Assembly: GCA_029856105.1 (NCBI GenBank)
Contig: JAHQWH010000064.1
Location: 1 to 41,349, forward strand
DNA: 41,349 bases
Direction: 5' to 3'
Origin: Promethearchaeia archaeon
GTDB lineage: Archaea > Asgardarchaeota > Lokiarchaeia > Sigyniarchaeales > SOKP01
Shown: positions 1 to 8,618 of the stretch, in pieces
How positions within the stretch are numbered: the first letter of the stretch is position 1
Layout of the letters: every line of letters begins with the position of its first letter
Program-made: the position numbers and the translations under genes
Notes under the pieces: generated by a model
Databases searched by the model: none
Seen by the model: the letters and a program-made list of their open reading frames with translations, nothing else
What the model was told of the DNA's origin: nothing

Positions 1-143
1 TAATACTTTCTTCCTATTTTGACTTTAAACTTTTATATAAACAACTATTTAAAAAAAAATTAAAAAAGAAAATAGTATTCTCCTTTTTATATTTAATAGA
101 ATTATATAATTGAAAATAAAAAAAAAAAGATCGCGATATTAAA

Positions 144-1439
144 ATGCCAGGTAAAAAATTTGAAGTACAAGCAATTAACGACGAAATCCTTGCGAAGTTT
201 AGCCTTAAAAATCGATATTCTTTTTTGAATAATAATTTAACGGCTATACTTTCAACAAAGGAATTCAACTTCTTTAAAGAAGTTCAACGATTTTGTATGC
301 GCTTCGAAAAAAAAAACGAAATTACGCACGGACCTGAAGAAGACATTTACGATTGGGTTCCCGCTTTTGGAGAAAAGGGTTATATAACCCGTCAGCACAC
401 ATTCGACGAATGTGATGTTCATTACGACTATTGGGGCTTAGCTGCTGATTTTTTGCGAAATTTAGCAATCGATATGTTTGATCCTCAATTTGCGATGGGA
501 GGAGGTGCAACCGTCCTTGCAATAAATCCCATTTATGAACATCACGAAAATGTTCCTGAACGATTAGAAGCTCTTAAAGATTTGGTTACTGGGGTGTCTC
601 CTGGGGCTATTCTTATTACAGAACCAGAAAGAGGTTCGGATGCCGTACATCAATTAACCACTTGTGACCTACAAGAAGATGGTTCTTTTTTACTTAATGG
701 AGTTAAGATTTTTAACACTAACGCGCCCAAATCTAAGTGGTTAGTAGCTTACGCAACTGCAGAGAAAAACAACGGGAACACGATGGCACAATTCTTAATT
801 AATGCCAATTGGGATGGTGTTCATATTGAACGTGCTGGAGTACCATGGGTTCCAAAGCTCTATCTTGGAAAAGAAACGCTTACGAACGTTCGAGTTCCAA
901 AAGAATATGTCCTCGGGGGCATCGGGAAAGGACGTGAATATATGTTTGAAGGCTTAGTGCCTGAAAGAATTTCTATCGCAATAATGGGTGTTAGTGAATG
1001 CTGGGGAGCATTATCACATGCAATAATTTATGCCAACAATAGACAGCAATTTAATCAAATGATTCTTAAATTCCAAGGAGTCGGTTTTCTTTTGACCGAT
1101 TTATGGGCAAGAACCACTAATCTAACCCTTGGATTGCTCAAATTCTGTGAGTCGTTTGATGAAAAGTACGAAAAATTTCAAGGCAATATTCCAAAAAACA
1201 TTGCCCAAGCAATGGTTGCCTCAGCAAGTCAGTTCAAGTATCACGCTTCGAAACTCGCGAAAAAGGTGTGTTACGAATGCGCAAATAACATGGGTGGAGC
1301 TGGATTGTGTGATAACACTCTTATGCACGATTACATGAATATCTCGAGGATTCAAGAAATAGTTGGCGGTTCGAGACAAATCCAGCAGTACATAATGTCG
1401 ATGTCGTTAAGACAATTGTACAAAATGTCCGTTTCGTAA
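144..1439 (+). CDS. Acyl-CoA dehydrogenase family flavoprotein, paralogue 1
   Basis: A 431-residue protein of the FAD-dependent acyl-CoA dehydrogenase superfamily, expected to introduce an alpha,beta double bond into an acyl-CoA in the cytoplasm. The family signature is clear: ITEPERGSD at 158-166 (normally TEPxAGSD, substrate/FAD contact) and RIQEIVGGSRQIQ at 402-414, the usual YEGTSQIQ helix. The Glu that serves as catalytic base in medium- and short-chain enzymes is Gly408 here. An alternative Glu274 precedes Arg275 in the PERI segment, the position used by isovaleryl-CoA and long-chain dehydrogenases. Two close paralogues lie just downstream on the other strand (1761-3065 and 3260-4564). 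The ATG at 144 aligns with the paralogues' N-termini, so the start is probably right. Substrate is unknown. The family is certain; the shifted base is inferred by motif alignment. Confidence 0.9.
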   Translation: MPGKKFEVQAINDEILAKFSLKNRYSFLNNNLTAILSTKEFNFFKEVQRFCMRFEKKNEITHGPEEDIYDWVPAFGEKGYITRQHTFDECDVHYDYWGLAADFLRNLAIDMFDPQFAMGGGATVLAINPIYEHHENVPERLEALKDLVTGVSPGAILITEPERGSDAVHQLTTCDLQEDGSFLLNGVKIFNTNAPKSKWLVAYATAEKNNGNTMAQFLINANWDGVHIERAGVPWVPKLYLGKETLTNVRVPKEYVLGGIGKGREYMFEGLVPERISIAIMGVSECWGALSHAIIYANNRQQFNQMILKFQGVGFLLTDLWARTTNLTLGLLKFCESFDEKYEKFQGNIPKNIAQAMVASASQFKYHASKLAKKVCYECANNMGGAGLCDNTLMHDYMNISRIQEIVGGSRQIQQYIMSMSLRQLYKMSVS

Positions 1440-1760
1440 AATCCATAAATTAAATAATTCCTTTTTTTTTTTGGATATTTTTTTATATTACAACTTTTTT
1501 GACACCTAACAAAGGAGGTGTTTTTCTCTTCATTATTTAGCGCTCTTATTTATTGGTTGGTTATAGATTTTTGCGTGAGAATTAAGAATTATTGATTAGC
1601 AAAAGGCACGCATTTAACAACCGAATACTGTTATTTGTGTACGAGAGTGCGAAGCTCATTAATCTCTCTTTTCTATTATATTAGAAGAAGGTTGCTTAGT
1701 ATTTTTACCAAAAATAAAAAAAAAATAAAAATTGTAAGAGATTTATATAAATTGGATGTC
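1440..1760. other. Intergenic region between convergent acyl-CoA dehydrogenase genes
   Basis: AT-rich, with T tracts at about 1459-1491 and a terminator-like hairpin at 1502-1525. A short open frame on the plus strand runs into the antisense of the next gene and does not look coding. I see no RNA gene here. Confidence 0.5.
1502..1525 (+). terminator. Hairpin plus T tract after acyl-CoA dehydrogenase 1
   Basis: ACACCT (1502-1507) pairs perfectly with AGGTGT (1516-1521) across an 8-nt loop and runs into five T residues. A long T-rich stretch lies just upstream. It sits 63 bases past the stop codon, so it probably ends this transcript. Confidence 0.45.
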
Positions 1761-3065
1761 TTAGATGCCCGACATCTTGTAGAGCTGTCTCATGGCCATA
1801 GACATAATATAGTTTTGGATTTGTCGGCTCCCTCCAACGATTTCAGCGATTCTAGACATGTTTAATAAATCTTGCATTAGAGTGTTATCGCATAGTCCAG
1901 CGCCGCCCATAAGATTTGCCGCTTCGTAACAAATTTCTGCTGAAAGTTTAGCAGTATGATACTTGAACTGACTAGCAGAAGCTACTAAAGCTTGTGAAAT
2001 GTTTCGGGGAAGTGTTCCTCCAAACTTTTCCATCTTACTGTCATAATTTTTGCAAAACATTAAAAGTCCAAGCGTGACGTTAGTTAATCTTGCCCAGAGA
2101 TCGGTTAAAAGAAAACCCACTCCTTGGAATTTTAGAACCATTTGATTAAATTGCTGTCTATTATTGGCGTATATAGCAGCATGAGCAACTGCGTTCCAAC
2201 ACTGGGCTACGCAATCGATTGCTATTCCTATTCTTTCCGGAACCAAACCTTCAAAAAGATGTTCTCGTCCCTTTCCCACGCCACCTAACACGTAATCCTT
2301 TGGTACTCTAAGGTTATCTAACCTTTCTTTCCCCAACCAGACTTTTGGTACGTATGGTATGAAAACTCGTTCACAGTTCCAACCGTCCCACGAGGTATCG
2401 ATTAGGAACTGAGCCATCGTGTTTCCGTTGTTTTTCTCTGCAGTAGCGTAAGCAACTACGTATCCCGATTTAGGGCCATTAGTACTAAAAATCTTTTCTC
2501 CATTTAAAAGAAAACTACCGTCGTCTTGCTCGTCGCACGTGGTCAACATATGTACTGCGTCCGAGCCCCTTTCTGGTTCGGTGATTAATATTGCTCCTGG
2601 TGTTACCCCCGTCACAAATTTTTTCATAATTTCTAATCGTATGGGCATATTTTCGTGATGTTCGTAAATAGGGTTGATAGCTAGCACGGTTGCACCCCCA
2701 GCTAACGAAAATTGGGGGTCAAAAAAGTCTACGGCTAAACATCTCATTAATTCCGCAGTTGCACCATAATAGTCGTAATTAACATCAATCATTTCGAATT
2801 TGTGAGCTCTGGTTAGGTACCCCGCCTCTCCAAACGCGGGGATCCAATCGTAAACATCTTCGTCAGGACCGTGCGTAATATTGTTTTTCTTTTCGAAACG
2901 CATGCAGAATTTTTGAGCTTTTTTTAGAAAATTAAATTCGTTAGGTTCTAAGATAGCGGTTAAATTCGTGTTTAAAAAAGAATATCTGTTTTTTAGACTT
3001 AACTTTTCAAGGATTTCGTCATTGATAGCTTGAGTCATAAACTTAGTTTTTTTTTCTTCTTCCAT
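1761..3065 (-). CDS. Acyl-CoA dehydrogenase family flavoprotein, paralogue 2
   Basis: 434 residues, nearly collinear with the enzymes at 144-1439 and 3260-4564. It has the same ITEPERGSD motif and the same unusual active-site arrangement: VPERIGIA with Glu277 before the Arg, and VGGSRQIQ with Gly where the common catalytic Glu sits. The start ATG is preceded by TAGGAG about 8 nt upstream, a good archaeal ribosome binding site. The three copies share long identical stretches (for example NNGNTMAQFLI and ERGSDAVH) but differ in the segment around residues 70-105 and in the aromatic/charged residues after TSWDGW. That suggests duplication followed by change in substrate preference. It is transcribed in the same direction as paralogue 3, with about 190 bp between them. 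Confidence 0.9.
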   Translation of the reverse strand: MEEEKKTKFMTQAINDEILEKLSLKNRYSFLNTNLTAILEPNEFNFLKKAQKFCMRFEKKNNITHGPDEDVYDWIPAFGEAGYLTRAHKFEMIDVNYDYYGATAELMRCLAVDFFDPQFSLAGGATVLAINPIYEHHENMPIRLEIMKKFVTGVTPGAILITEPERGSDAVHMLTTCDEQDDGSFLLNGEKIFSTNGPKSGYVVAYATAEKNNGNTMAQFLIDTSWDGWNCERVFIPYVPKVWLGKERLDNLRVPKDYVLGGVGKGREHLFEGLVPERIGIAIDCVAQCWNAVAHAAIYANNRQQFNQMVLKFQGVGFLLTDLWARLTNVTLGLLMFCKNYDSKMEKFGGTLPRNISQALVASASQFKYHTAKLSAEICYEAANLMGGAGLCDNTLMQDLLNMSRIAEIVGGSRQIQNYIMSMAMRQLYKMSGI

Positions 3066-3259
3066 TTTTCTAACTCCTATTTTTTTAATCTATTTGAAAT
3101 TTAAAAGAGAAATAGTATTACTAAGAGAAATATGATTTGTCTTTTTAACTTTTTTTATTGAATATGTATTAGCAATAGAAATATTGATAATTAAGATTAT
3201 TTTCACATCAAAATCAAAAAAAAAAAAAAATTATAAGAAAACATAAACAATTGAACGTC

Positions 3260-4564
3260 CTATATGCCCGACATCTTGTAAGTTTGACGTAACGCCATGC
3301 TAAGAATGTATTGTTGAATTTGCCGGCTGCCACCCACGATCTCTTGAATTCTTGAGATGTTTAGCAGGTCGTGAGTGAGGGTGTTATCACAAAGTCCAGC
3401 ACCTCCCATAAGATTTGCGGCTTCGTAGCAAATTTCTTTCGAAAGAGAGGTTGTATGGTATTTGTATTGACTTGCCCCGGCAACCATAGCTTGAGCAAGA
3501 TTTTTTGGAATTTCTGGTCCATATTGTTCAACTTTCTCGTCGTATTTTTCACAGAACCTCAGCAACCCCTGGGTAACATTTGATAATCTTGCCCAGAGAT
3601 CGGTCAAAAGAAATCCTACGCCTTGGAATTTTAGAACCATTTGATCGAACTGTTTTCTGTTGTTAACATATATGGCCGCATGAGCTATAGCATTCCAAGA
3701 TTGCGATGTAGCATCGAGTGCGATACCTATCCTTTCAGGTACTAACCCTTCAAATAAGTGTTCGCGACCTTTTCCTACGCCGCCTAACACGTAATCTTTA
3801 GGCACTTTAAGATCTGTAAGGTGTTCGTGACCTATCCACACTTTTGGGACCCAAGGGATAAAAACGCGATCGCAACTCCAACCGTCCCACGAAGTATCGA
3901 TTAGAAACTGAGCCATCGTGTTCCCGTTGTTTTTCTCTGCAGTAGCATAAGCAACGACGTATTTCGCTTTAGGGCCATTAGTACTAAAAATCTTTTCTCC
4001 GTTAAGAAGGAAGGATCCGTCAGGTTGCTCGTCGCATGTGGTCAACATATGAACTGCATCGGAGCCTCGCTCAGGTTCGGTGATTAAAATCGCTCCAGGC
4101 GATTCACCGGTGACAAATTTCTTTAAGATTTCTAATCTAATTGGTATATTTTCGTGATGAAAATAGATCGGATTTATGGCTAAAATAGTAGCCCCCCCTG
4201 CCATAGAAAACTGAGGGTCAAAGAAACTTAAGGCTAAACATCTCATTAATTCTATAGCTAATCCGTGTTCTGGAAAATTTAAGTCAATTTCTTCGTAAGG
4301 ATGAGCGCGTGAAATTAACCCTTCTTTTCCAAAATCGGGGATCCAATGGTAAAATTCTTCGTCTGGGGCATGAGTGATGTTATTCTTTTTTTCGTAGCGA
4401 ACACAAAACTTTTCAGCTTTCCTAAGAAAGTTCATTGGCTTTTGGTCTAATATCGTCATTAAATTAGTATTCAAGAAAGCATATCGATTCTTAAGGCTTA
4501 ACTTTTCAAGAATCTCGTCGCTAATGGCTTGGTCCATAAATTTGGTTTTTTTTTCATTTTCCAT
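3260..4564 (-). CDS. Acyl-CoA dehydrogenase family flavoprotein, paralogue 3
   Basis: Third member of the local acyl-CoA dehydrogenase family. An in-frame GTG at 4579 would add five residues, but the ATG at 4564 gives MENEKKTKFM, which matches the MEEEKKTKFM start of paralogue 2 and the same 434-residue length, so I prefer it. It again has ITEPERGSD, a PERIGIA segment carrying the likely catalytic Glu, and VGGSRQIQ in place of the usual Glu-Gly-Thr. Local triplication implies a role in fatty-acid, amino-acid or hydrocarbon-derived acyl-CoA metabolism. No electron-transfer flavoprotein, hydratase or thiolase gene lies nearby to narrow it down. Confidence 0.9.
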   Translation of the reverse strand: MENEKKTKFMDQAISDEILEKLSLKNRYAFLNTNLMTILDQKPMNFLRKAEKFCVRYEKKNNITHAPDEEFYHWIPDFGKEGLISRAHPYEEIDLNFPEHGLAIELMRCLALSFFDPQFSMAGGATILAINPIYFHHENIPIRLEILKKFVTGESPGAILITEPERGSDAVHMLTTCDEQPDGSFLLNGEKIFSTNGPKAKYVVAYATAEKNNGNTMAQFLIDTSWDGWSCDRVFIPWVPKVWIGHEHLTDLKVPKDYVLGGVGKGREHLFEGLVPERIGIALDATSQSWNAIAHAAIYVNNRKQFDQMVLKFQGVGFLLTDLWARLSNVTQGLLRFCEKYDEKVEQYGPEIPKNLAQAMVAGASQYKYHTTSLSKEICYEAANLMGGAGLCDNTLTHDLLNISRIQEIVGGSRQIQQYILSMALRQTYKMSGI

Positions 4565-4661
4565 AATTTTTCCTACCACTTTTTGACAATTTTATGATTT
4601 TACATCAAATATATTCTACTATGAAGAAGGTGATTTAACTTTTTAATTTATTTAGTAGAAT

Positions 4662-5405
4662 TTACATTATTATTTTTTTTAATCTGTTAGAAAATTTCTT
4701 AGAAATTATTAACGCGGTTTCAAAAGGACAGTTCTTCTTGAATTGAATAACGGTAATAAAATTTTCAATCCCCACTAAAGATAAAATCCCGTAATCTTCG
4801 AGAGAAATTAATTCGTGTATTCTAGAATTTCCGATAATAAATCGGCTTTCTAGTAGCCTAATAATTTCAGATAATACGTTAGAATTAAGGTAAGAGACTA
4901 TAACTCTTCCTGTTTGAGTAAGTAATGCAGAAGATATGACGAAAGACGAGAAAGTATGGAGTTCTTTAAAAACTTCAATTAATTCCTTTTGGATTTCTTC
5001 TGAAACTAGCTTTTTGCTTTCGATGATCTCATCAACGTTTTTTTCAAAGTTTTGGTATTCTGAAACTTCGCCATCAAAATCCTCAGTAAGCAGCTGTAAA
5101 TCAAACTTGTTCAGGAATTCGCTTTTAATTTCTCTCAATTGATTCCTTAATTCGACGAGGTTATCGGTTCTATCGCTAAATAAAGCGAACATTAATTCAC
5201 TTGAGTCCGCTTTTTCAACCTCAAAAATAAATCTAAACGGTCCGACCTCTATTTCAGATAGCTCCTTAGTTCTTAGAGTTTGTTTAACAAAAGAGAAAAT
5301 CGCGCTTAAAAAGCTACTTGTCAGTTTAATGTCAAAACTATCTTCATATGTTTTATAAAAGATTAGCTCCCCTGAAGATTTCATAATGAAAATATTTTTT
5401 ATCAT
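4662..5405 (-). CDS. Longin-like plus roadblock-like domain protein
   Basis: 247 residues without a named-family match I can assert. Residues 1-105 have the longin/profilin-like pattern (hydrophobic strand IKNIFIMKSSGELIF, helix around LTSSFLSAIFSFVKQTL, strands FRFIFEVE and ELMFALFSD, then a long helix). They resemble the N-terminus of the protein at 38575-40338 (MIHYVNILTKNGKSLLFREY, then a helix with FLSSFLEF). Residues 145-247 have a roadblock/LC7-like pattern: SSALLTQTGRVIVSYL, a helix, then DYGILSLVGIENFITVIQF and a closing helix. In eukaryotes longin and roadblock domains form scaffolds that bind small GTPases, and Asgard archaea carry many. Two Ras-like GTPases lie 3-5 kb away. The fold assignment is inference from pattern. 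Confidence 0.55.
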   Translation of the reverse strand: MIKNIFIMKSSGELIFYKTYEDSFDIKLTSSFLSAIFSFVKQTLRTKELSEIEVGPFRFIFEVEKADSSELMFALFSDRTDNLVELRNQLREIKSEFLNKFDLQLLTEDFDGEVSEYQNFEKNVDEIIESKKLVSEEIQKELIEVFKELHTFSSFVISSALLTQTGRVIVSYLNSNVLSEIIRLLESRFIIGNSRIHELISLEDYGILSLVGIENFITVIQFKKNCPFETALIISKKFSNRLKKIIM

Positions 5406-5634
5406 GCAAGTTCAAAAAATAAATTTATTTTACTAAATAAAACAGATTTTATACTTTTTTAATAATAGTTTAAGTTTAAAAATTCTTGTATAGTTCGTTC
5501 TTATAACATTAAAGTAATAGAATTACACATTTTTATCAAAAATTTAATTTGATGAAAAAATTAATTTAACAATTTAATTTAATTTTAATAGCCCAAATTA
5601 AGGTTTTTATTTTTTGTTCGAGAAATGAAAAAAA

Positions 5635-6399
5635 TTAGAACCCCTCAAATTTAGCCCATTCGTCGTCGTCGTCGATCTCTTCTTCTTCTTCGAGGTATTC
5701 TTCAGCTTTTTTTGCCTTAGTCCCTTCAGCTGACTCTTCTTCGTACTCATCATAATCGTCGTCAAAACTTATGGCTTTATCTAAGTCTGTAGTTATTTCT
5801 TCCTCGCTAATTTTTATTTCAGGGATTGGTTCTTCTTCGCGCTTTTTCTTTCCAACAAGTTTGAGATAGTCTCCATGAATTTTAATTGTTATTGGTGTTT
5901 CTTCTTGTAGAAGGCGCACTACTACTTCCTCACTACTTGATGTATCGTGCGGCATACGCATTACAATAGCTCTGGAGCCTTCAAATACGCCGCTTATAAT
6001 TTCAACTGTATCTCCCGATTCTAAATATTCGGTAACACTCCTTGGGAGGATTACGTGTTTTAACTCGACTAATTCAATATTTTGAACGATCCTTCCTTTT
6101 ATATGGGGTATACCTTGTACTGCAATTTGGACCGCCCTCTTCTGTGGCGCTTCAAAGAACACATAGCCTGGTAATAAAGGGGATACGAGCATTGCCCTAA
6201 TATCAGGAACAACATCCAAGATTTTAAATCTATAGAAAATTTGTTTTAAAATATTGCTTTCTTGGTTAATTGTTGTTCTTACAGCAAAGAGAGTAGTAGA
6301 AGGTTCTTGAACTTCTTCTTTCTCGATAACAATTAAGTTATCTTCTAAATCTGTCCCTTTCTTCTCACTCTCTTTTACATTATCCTCTTGATCCGCCAT
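5635..6399 (-). CDS. spt5: Transcription elongation factor Spt5 (NusG family) with acidic C-terminal tail
   Basis: 254 residues. The NGN domain occupies about 35-115 (TTLFAVRTTINQESNIL and LLPGYVFFEA are characteristic). A KOW domain follows at about 122-183 (SGDTVEIISGVFEGSRAIV, ending HGDYLKLVG). Spt5 binds the RNA polymerase clamp with Spt4 and supports processive elongation and coupling to translation. Typical archaeal Spt5 ends soon after the KOW. Here about 70 extra residues follow, strongly acidic, ending in a run of Glu/Asp and the sequence EWAKFEGF. The N-terminal 30 residues are acidic too. The gene is not beside secE or ribosomal protein genes as in many archaea. Instead aIF1A lies upstream on the same strand, about 180 bp away. 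Confidence 0.88.
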   Translation of the reverse strand: MADQEDNVKESEKKGTDLEDNLIVIEKEEVQEPSTTLFAVRTTINQESNILKQIFYRFKILDVVPDIRAMLVSPLLPGYVFFEAPQKRAVQIAVQGIPHIKGRIVQNIELVELKHVILPRSVTEYLESGDTVEIISGVFEGSRAIVMRMPHDTSSSEEVVVRLLQEETPITIKIHGDYLKLVGKKKREEEPIPEIKISEEEITTDLDKAISFDDDYDEYEEESAEGTKAKKAEEYLEEEEEIDDDDEWAKFEGF

Positions 6400-6580
6400 A
6401 TTTTTTCACTTTTTCCTTATTTGAATTATCCTTATTTAAGATGTATAAATAACAATTTCTTAGAAAAGAAGTTTATGATCTAAAGGAAATTCTAAATTAA
6501 AAAATTTTGCTTTTTAAAGAGATTTTAAAAATAAGCGTAAAATTCTGCTTGATATGAACAAATAAAGATAATTTAATTTT

Positions 6581-6961
6581 TTAAAAGGGAATATTATTTA
6601 TATCTAATATTTCTGGAATTCTTCTGTTTCGATCAAGCCAAGAAATTTCAGCATTAGTATATCTCCAAGTAATTTCACACTTACCCAACTTACCTTCTAC
6701 TTTCGTTTCCCAATCCCATGGAGATATTACTACCAAATCACCTTTTCTTATCCATACTCTTTTTTTAATTTTACCACGAATTCTACCTATTCTATGATTA
6801 CCGTCTTGACAAAATACACCCATTCGTTCACTACCATATATATCAACAACTCTAGCAAACATTTCTCCAATTCGGGTATTTGGCCATTTTACGCGCGTAA
6901 TTACGGGGGGTATGTAAGGACCTCTAGCCTTCCCTCTCTTTACTTGTTTTTTTTTAGCCAC
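6581..6961 (-). CDS. eif1a: Translation initiation factor aIF1A
   Basis: 126 residues with the S1-like OB fold of eIF1A. Recognisable segments are GEMFARVVDIYGSERMGVFCQDG, split here into the strand FARVVDIYGSERMGVFC and the loop QDGNHRIGRIRGKIKKRVWI, followed by GDLVVISPWDWE. It binds the ribosomal A site and promotes scanning and initiation-complex assembly together with aIF1 and aIF2. The N-terminus is basic (AKKKQVKRGKARG), as in archaeal members. The start is GTG, preceded by AGGT. A cupin gene ends 32 bp upstream on the same strand, but the gap holds a TTTATAAATT-like box, so the two may be separately transcribed. Confidence 0.93.
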   Translation of the reverse strand: MAKKKQVKRGKARGPYIPPVITRVKWPNTRIGEMFARVVDIYGSERMGVFCQDGNHRIGRIRGKIKKRVWIRKGDLVVISPWDWETKVEGKLGKCEITWRYTNAEISWLDRNRRIPEILDINNIPF

Positions 6962-6993
6962 AATCTTTTACCTTTTATTTTCAATTTATAAAA

Positions 6994-7329
6994 TTAAAAC
7001 TTATCTTCAGGTTTATATTCTCCTTTAATAAATACGATTTTTATACTTTTATCAGAACTATTACGAATATTATGCATTTCTTTTGGTTCTATTAAGAATA
7101 CGCTTCCTTCTGGAGCGTCGTATTCTTTATCTTCTATAATCATAATGCCATTACCGTCAACAAAATAGAAAGTTTCGTCGATCAAGTTATGTCCATGAGC
7201 TTTTTCGGCCATAAATTCGCCTGGTTTGAGCAAAATTAACCCCCAATCAATGCTAGGCCCGCGCATTAAATATTTTACGCCAGAATCTCCTTCTCTATAC
7301 TTAAAGTCGTTTTCGTTAACGCGTTTAAT
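6994..7329 (-). CDS. Small cupin protein, probably starting at a non-AUG codon
   Basis: A single-domain cupin: KPGEFMAEKAHGHN carries the metal-binding His pair, followed by ETFYFVDGNG and the second motif GSVFLIEPKEMHNIRN. The function is unknown. Many such proteins are sugar isomerases or ligand sensors. The first ATG (7266) would start inside the first strand at MRGPSIDWG. Upstream in frame the sequence reads KRVNENDFKYREGDSGVKYL, which looks like a genuine cupin N-terminus and continues up to a stop at 7333-7335. No ATG, GTG or TTG exists in that stretch. A GTGAT box (7339-7335) lies 5 nt before an ATT codon at 7329-7327, so I propose ATT initiation (111 residues). The alternative is a 90-residue protein from 7266. 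Confidence 0.65.
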   Translation of the reverse strand: MKRVNENDFKYREGDSGVKYLMRGPSIDWGLILLKPGEFMAEKAHGHNLIDETFYFVDGNGIMIIEDKEYDAPEGSVFLIEPKEMHNIRNSSDKSIKIVFIKGEYKPEDKF

Positions 7330-7334
7330 TTTTT

Positions 7335-7339
7335 ATCAC
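7335..7339 (-). promoter_or_regulatory. Ribosome binding site placing the cupin start at ATT
   Basis: GTGAT matches the 3' half of the archaeal Shine-Dalgarno consensus GGAGGTGAT. Five A residues separate it from ATT (7329-7327), the same spacing seen before TTG starts of other genes in this window. Confidence 0.4.
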
Positions 7340-7410
7340 TTATTCTTTTATTATAAATCAAATTATCAAAATTAAATTAAGTTAAAAATTTTATTATATT
7401 GGTAAATGAA

Positions 7411-8598
7411 ATGGATTTAACTTTTAATTTTACAAGTATCCCTCATATAATTTTTGGTGCCAGAAAGTTAAATGAACTATATAACATAATACCAAAATTT
7501 GGAAAAAATGTTCTTTATGTAATCGGAGGAAAGTCGCTTAAGGAATCTGGTAAATGGGACGAGATTGTGAATGCGATGGATAAGAAATCGATAAATATTT
7601 CGATAATTTCGGTTTATGGAGAACCTACACCTACGCTTATTGACGAAGCTGTAGCGAAGTGTAAAAGTAAAAACATAGATTTAGTCGTAGGAATAGGAGG
7701 GGGGAGCGTTACCGACGCAGGTAAAGCGATTTCAGCAATGATTTCTAAAGAAGATTCAATTATGAACTACCTCGAGGGTGTTGGGAACAAAATACACGAT
7801 GGAAAAAAAATACCGTATATTGCGATCCCTACAACATCGGGTACCGGTAGTGAGGCAACAAAAAATGCGGTTATTTCTGAGGTGGGCCCTGAAGGTTTTA
7901 AGAAATCTCTTCGCCACGATAATTTAATCCCAAATTATGCCATTATAGACCCCGAACTTGTATTATCTAGTCCTCCTTCTGTGTCTGCCGCCTGTGGAAT
8001 GGATGCCTTTACACAACTACTAGAAGCATATGTTTCGCCTCGAGCAAGCCCTATCACTGACGCTTTAGCTTTTTCGGGCATGAGATATGTGAAAGACGCA
8101 ATAATACCTGCTTGTAGTACTCACGCTTTGGATATAGCCGTAAGATCTGCTATGGCGTACGGCTCTTTGATGTCAGGGATTGCCCTTACAAACGCAGGAT
8201 TAGGTATAGTTCACGGATTAGCGTCATCTTTAGGAGGATTATTTGAAATCCCTCACGGTGTAGCGTGTGGAACGCTTCTTGCGGAAAGTACAAAGATGAA
8301 CATAACGCAATTGCAAAAGATTGGCGATGCTGGTAAAAAGGGATTATTAAAATATGCTATAGTTGGGGCTTTACTTGCTGGTAAAAAAGTATTTGAAAAT
8401 GTTGATATTTCTTACTACTGTTCAATATTAATTGATACTCTTGAAAAATGGACATATGATTTAAAAATCGATCGTCTCGGAAAGTATGGTATTAAAATCA
8501 AAGAAATCGATAAAATTGTAGAAAAGGCAGGATTGAAAAACAATCCAGTGCAACTTAGACGAGAAGATATATTGGAGATAGTGCGAAATCGTATCTAA
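7411..8598 (+). CDS. Iron-containing (group III) alcohol dehydrogenase
   Basis: 395 residues from the ATG at 7411; a TTG four codons upstream is a less likely start. It belongs to the Fe-dependent alcohol dehydrogenase family, which interconverts alcohols and aldehydes with NAD(P)H. The nucleotide-binding GIGGGSVTDAGKA, the TTSGTGSEAT segment and metal-ligand regions GMDAFTQLLEAY, GIVHGLASSL and IPHGVACG are all present. In enzymes such as FucO the first region reads DxxxH. Here the Asp is kept but the His is Gln (DAFTQ), a variant that may be common in one subfamily, so metal identity should not be assumed. It is divergent from the cupin at 6994-7329 and convergent with the GTPase at 8619-9143, ending only 20 bp from it. 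Confidence 0.92.
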   Translation: MDLTFNFTSIPHIIFGARKLNELYNIIPKFGKNVLYVIGGKSLKESGKWDEIVNAMDKKSINISIISVYGEPTPTLIDEAVAKCKSKNIDLVVGIGGGSVTDAGKAISAMISKEDSIMNYLEGVGNKIHDGKKIPYIAIPTTSGTGSEATKNAVISEVGPEGFKKSLRHDNLIPNYAIIDPELVLSSPPSVSAACGMDAFTQLLEAYVSPRASPITDALAFSGMRYVKDAIIPACSTHALDIAVRSAMAYGSLMSGIALTNAGLGIVHGLASSLGGLFEIPHGVACGTLLAESTKMNITQLQKIGDAGKKGLLKYAIVGALLAGKKVFENVDISYYCSILIDTLEKWTYDLKIDRLGKYGIKIKEIDKIVEKAGLKNNPVQLRREDILEIVRNRI

Positions 8599-8618
8599 AA
8601 AAGTAACACTATAATATC

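Noticed and set aside
1635..1865. 76-codon plus-strand open frame after the first acyl-CoA dehydrogenase gene
   Set aside because: It overlaps the antisense of the C-terminus of the next gene, has low-complexity sequence and no ribosome binding site.
7399..7410. TTG start for the alcohol dehydrogenase
   Set aside because: The ATG at 7411 fits the usual family N-terminus and is the stronger start.
8000..8040. Alcohol dehydrogenase lacking one iron ligand (His to Gln in DAFTQ)
   Set aside because: I believe a sizeable subfamily shares this substitution, so it is noted in the annotation but not claimed as novel.
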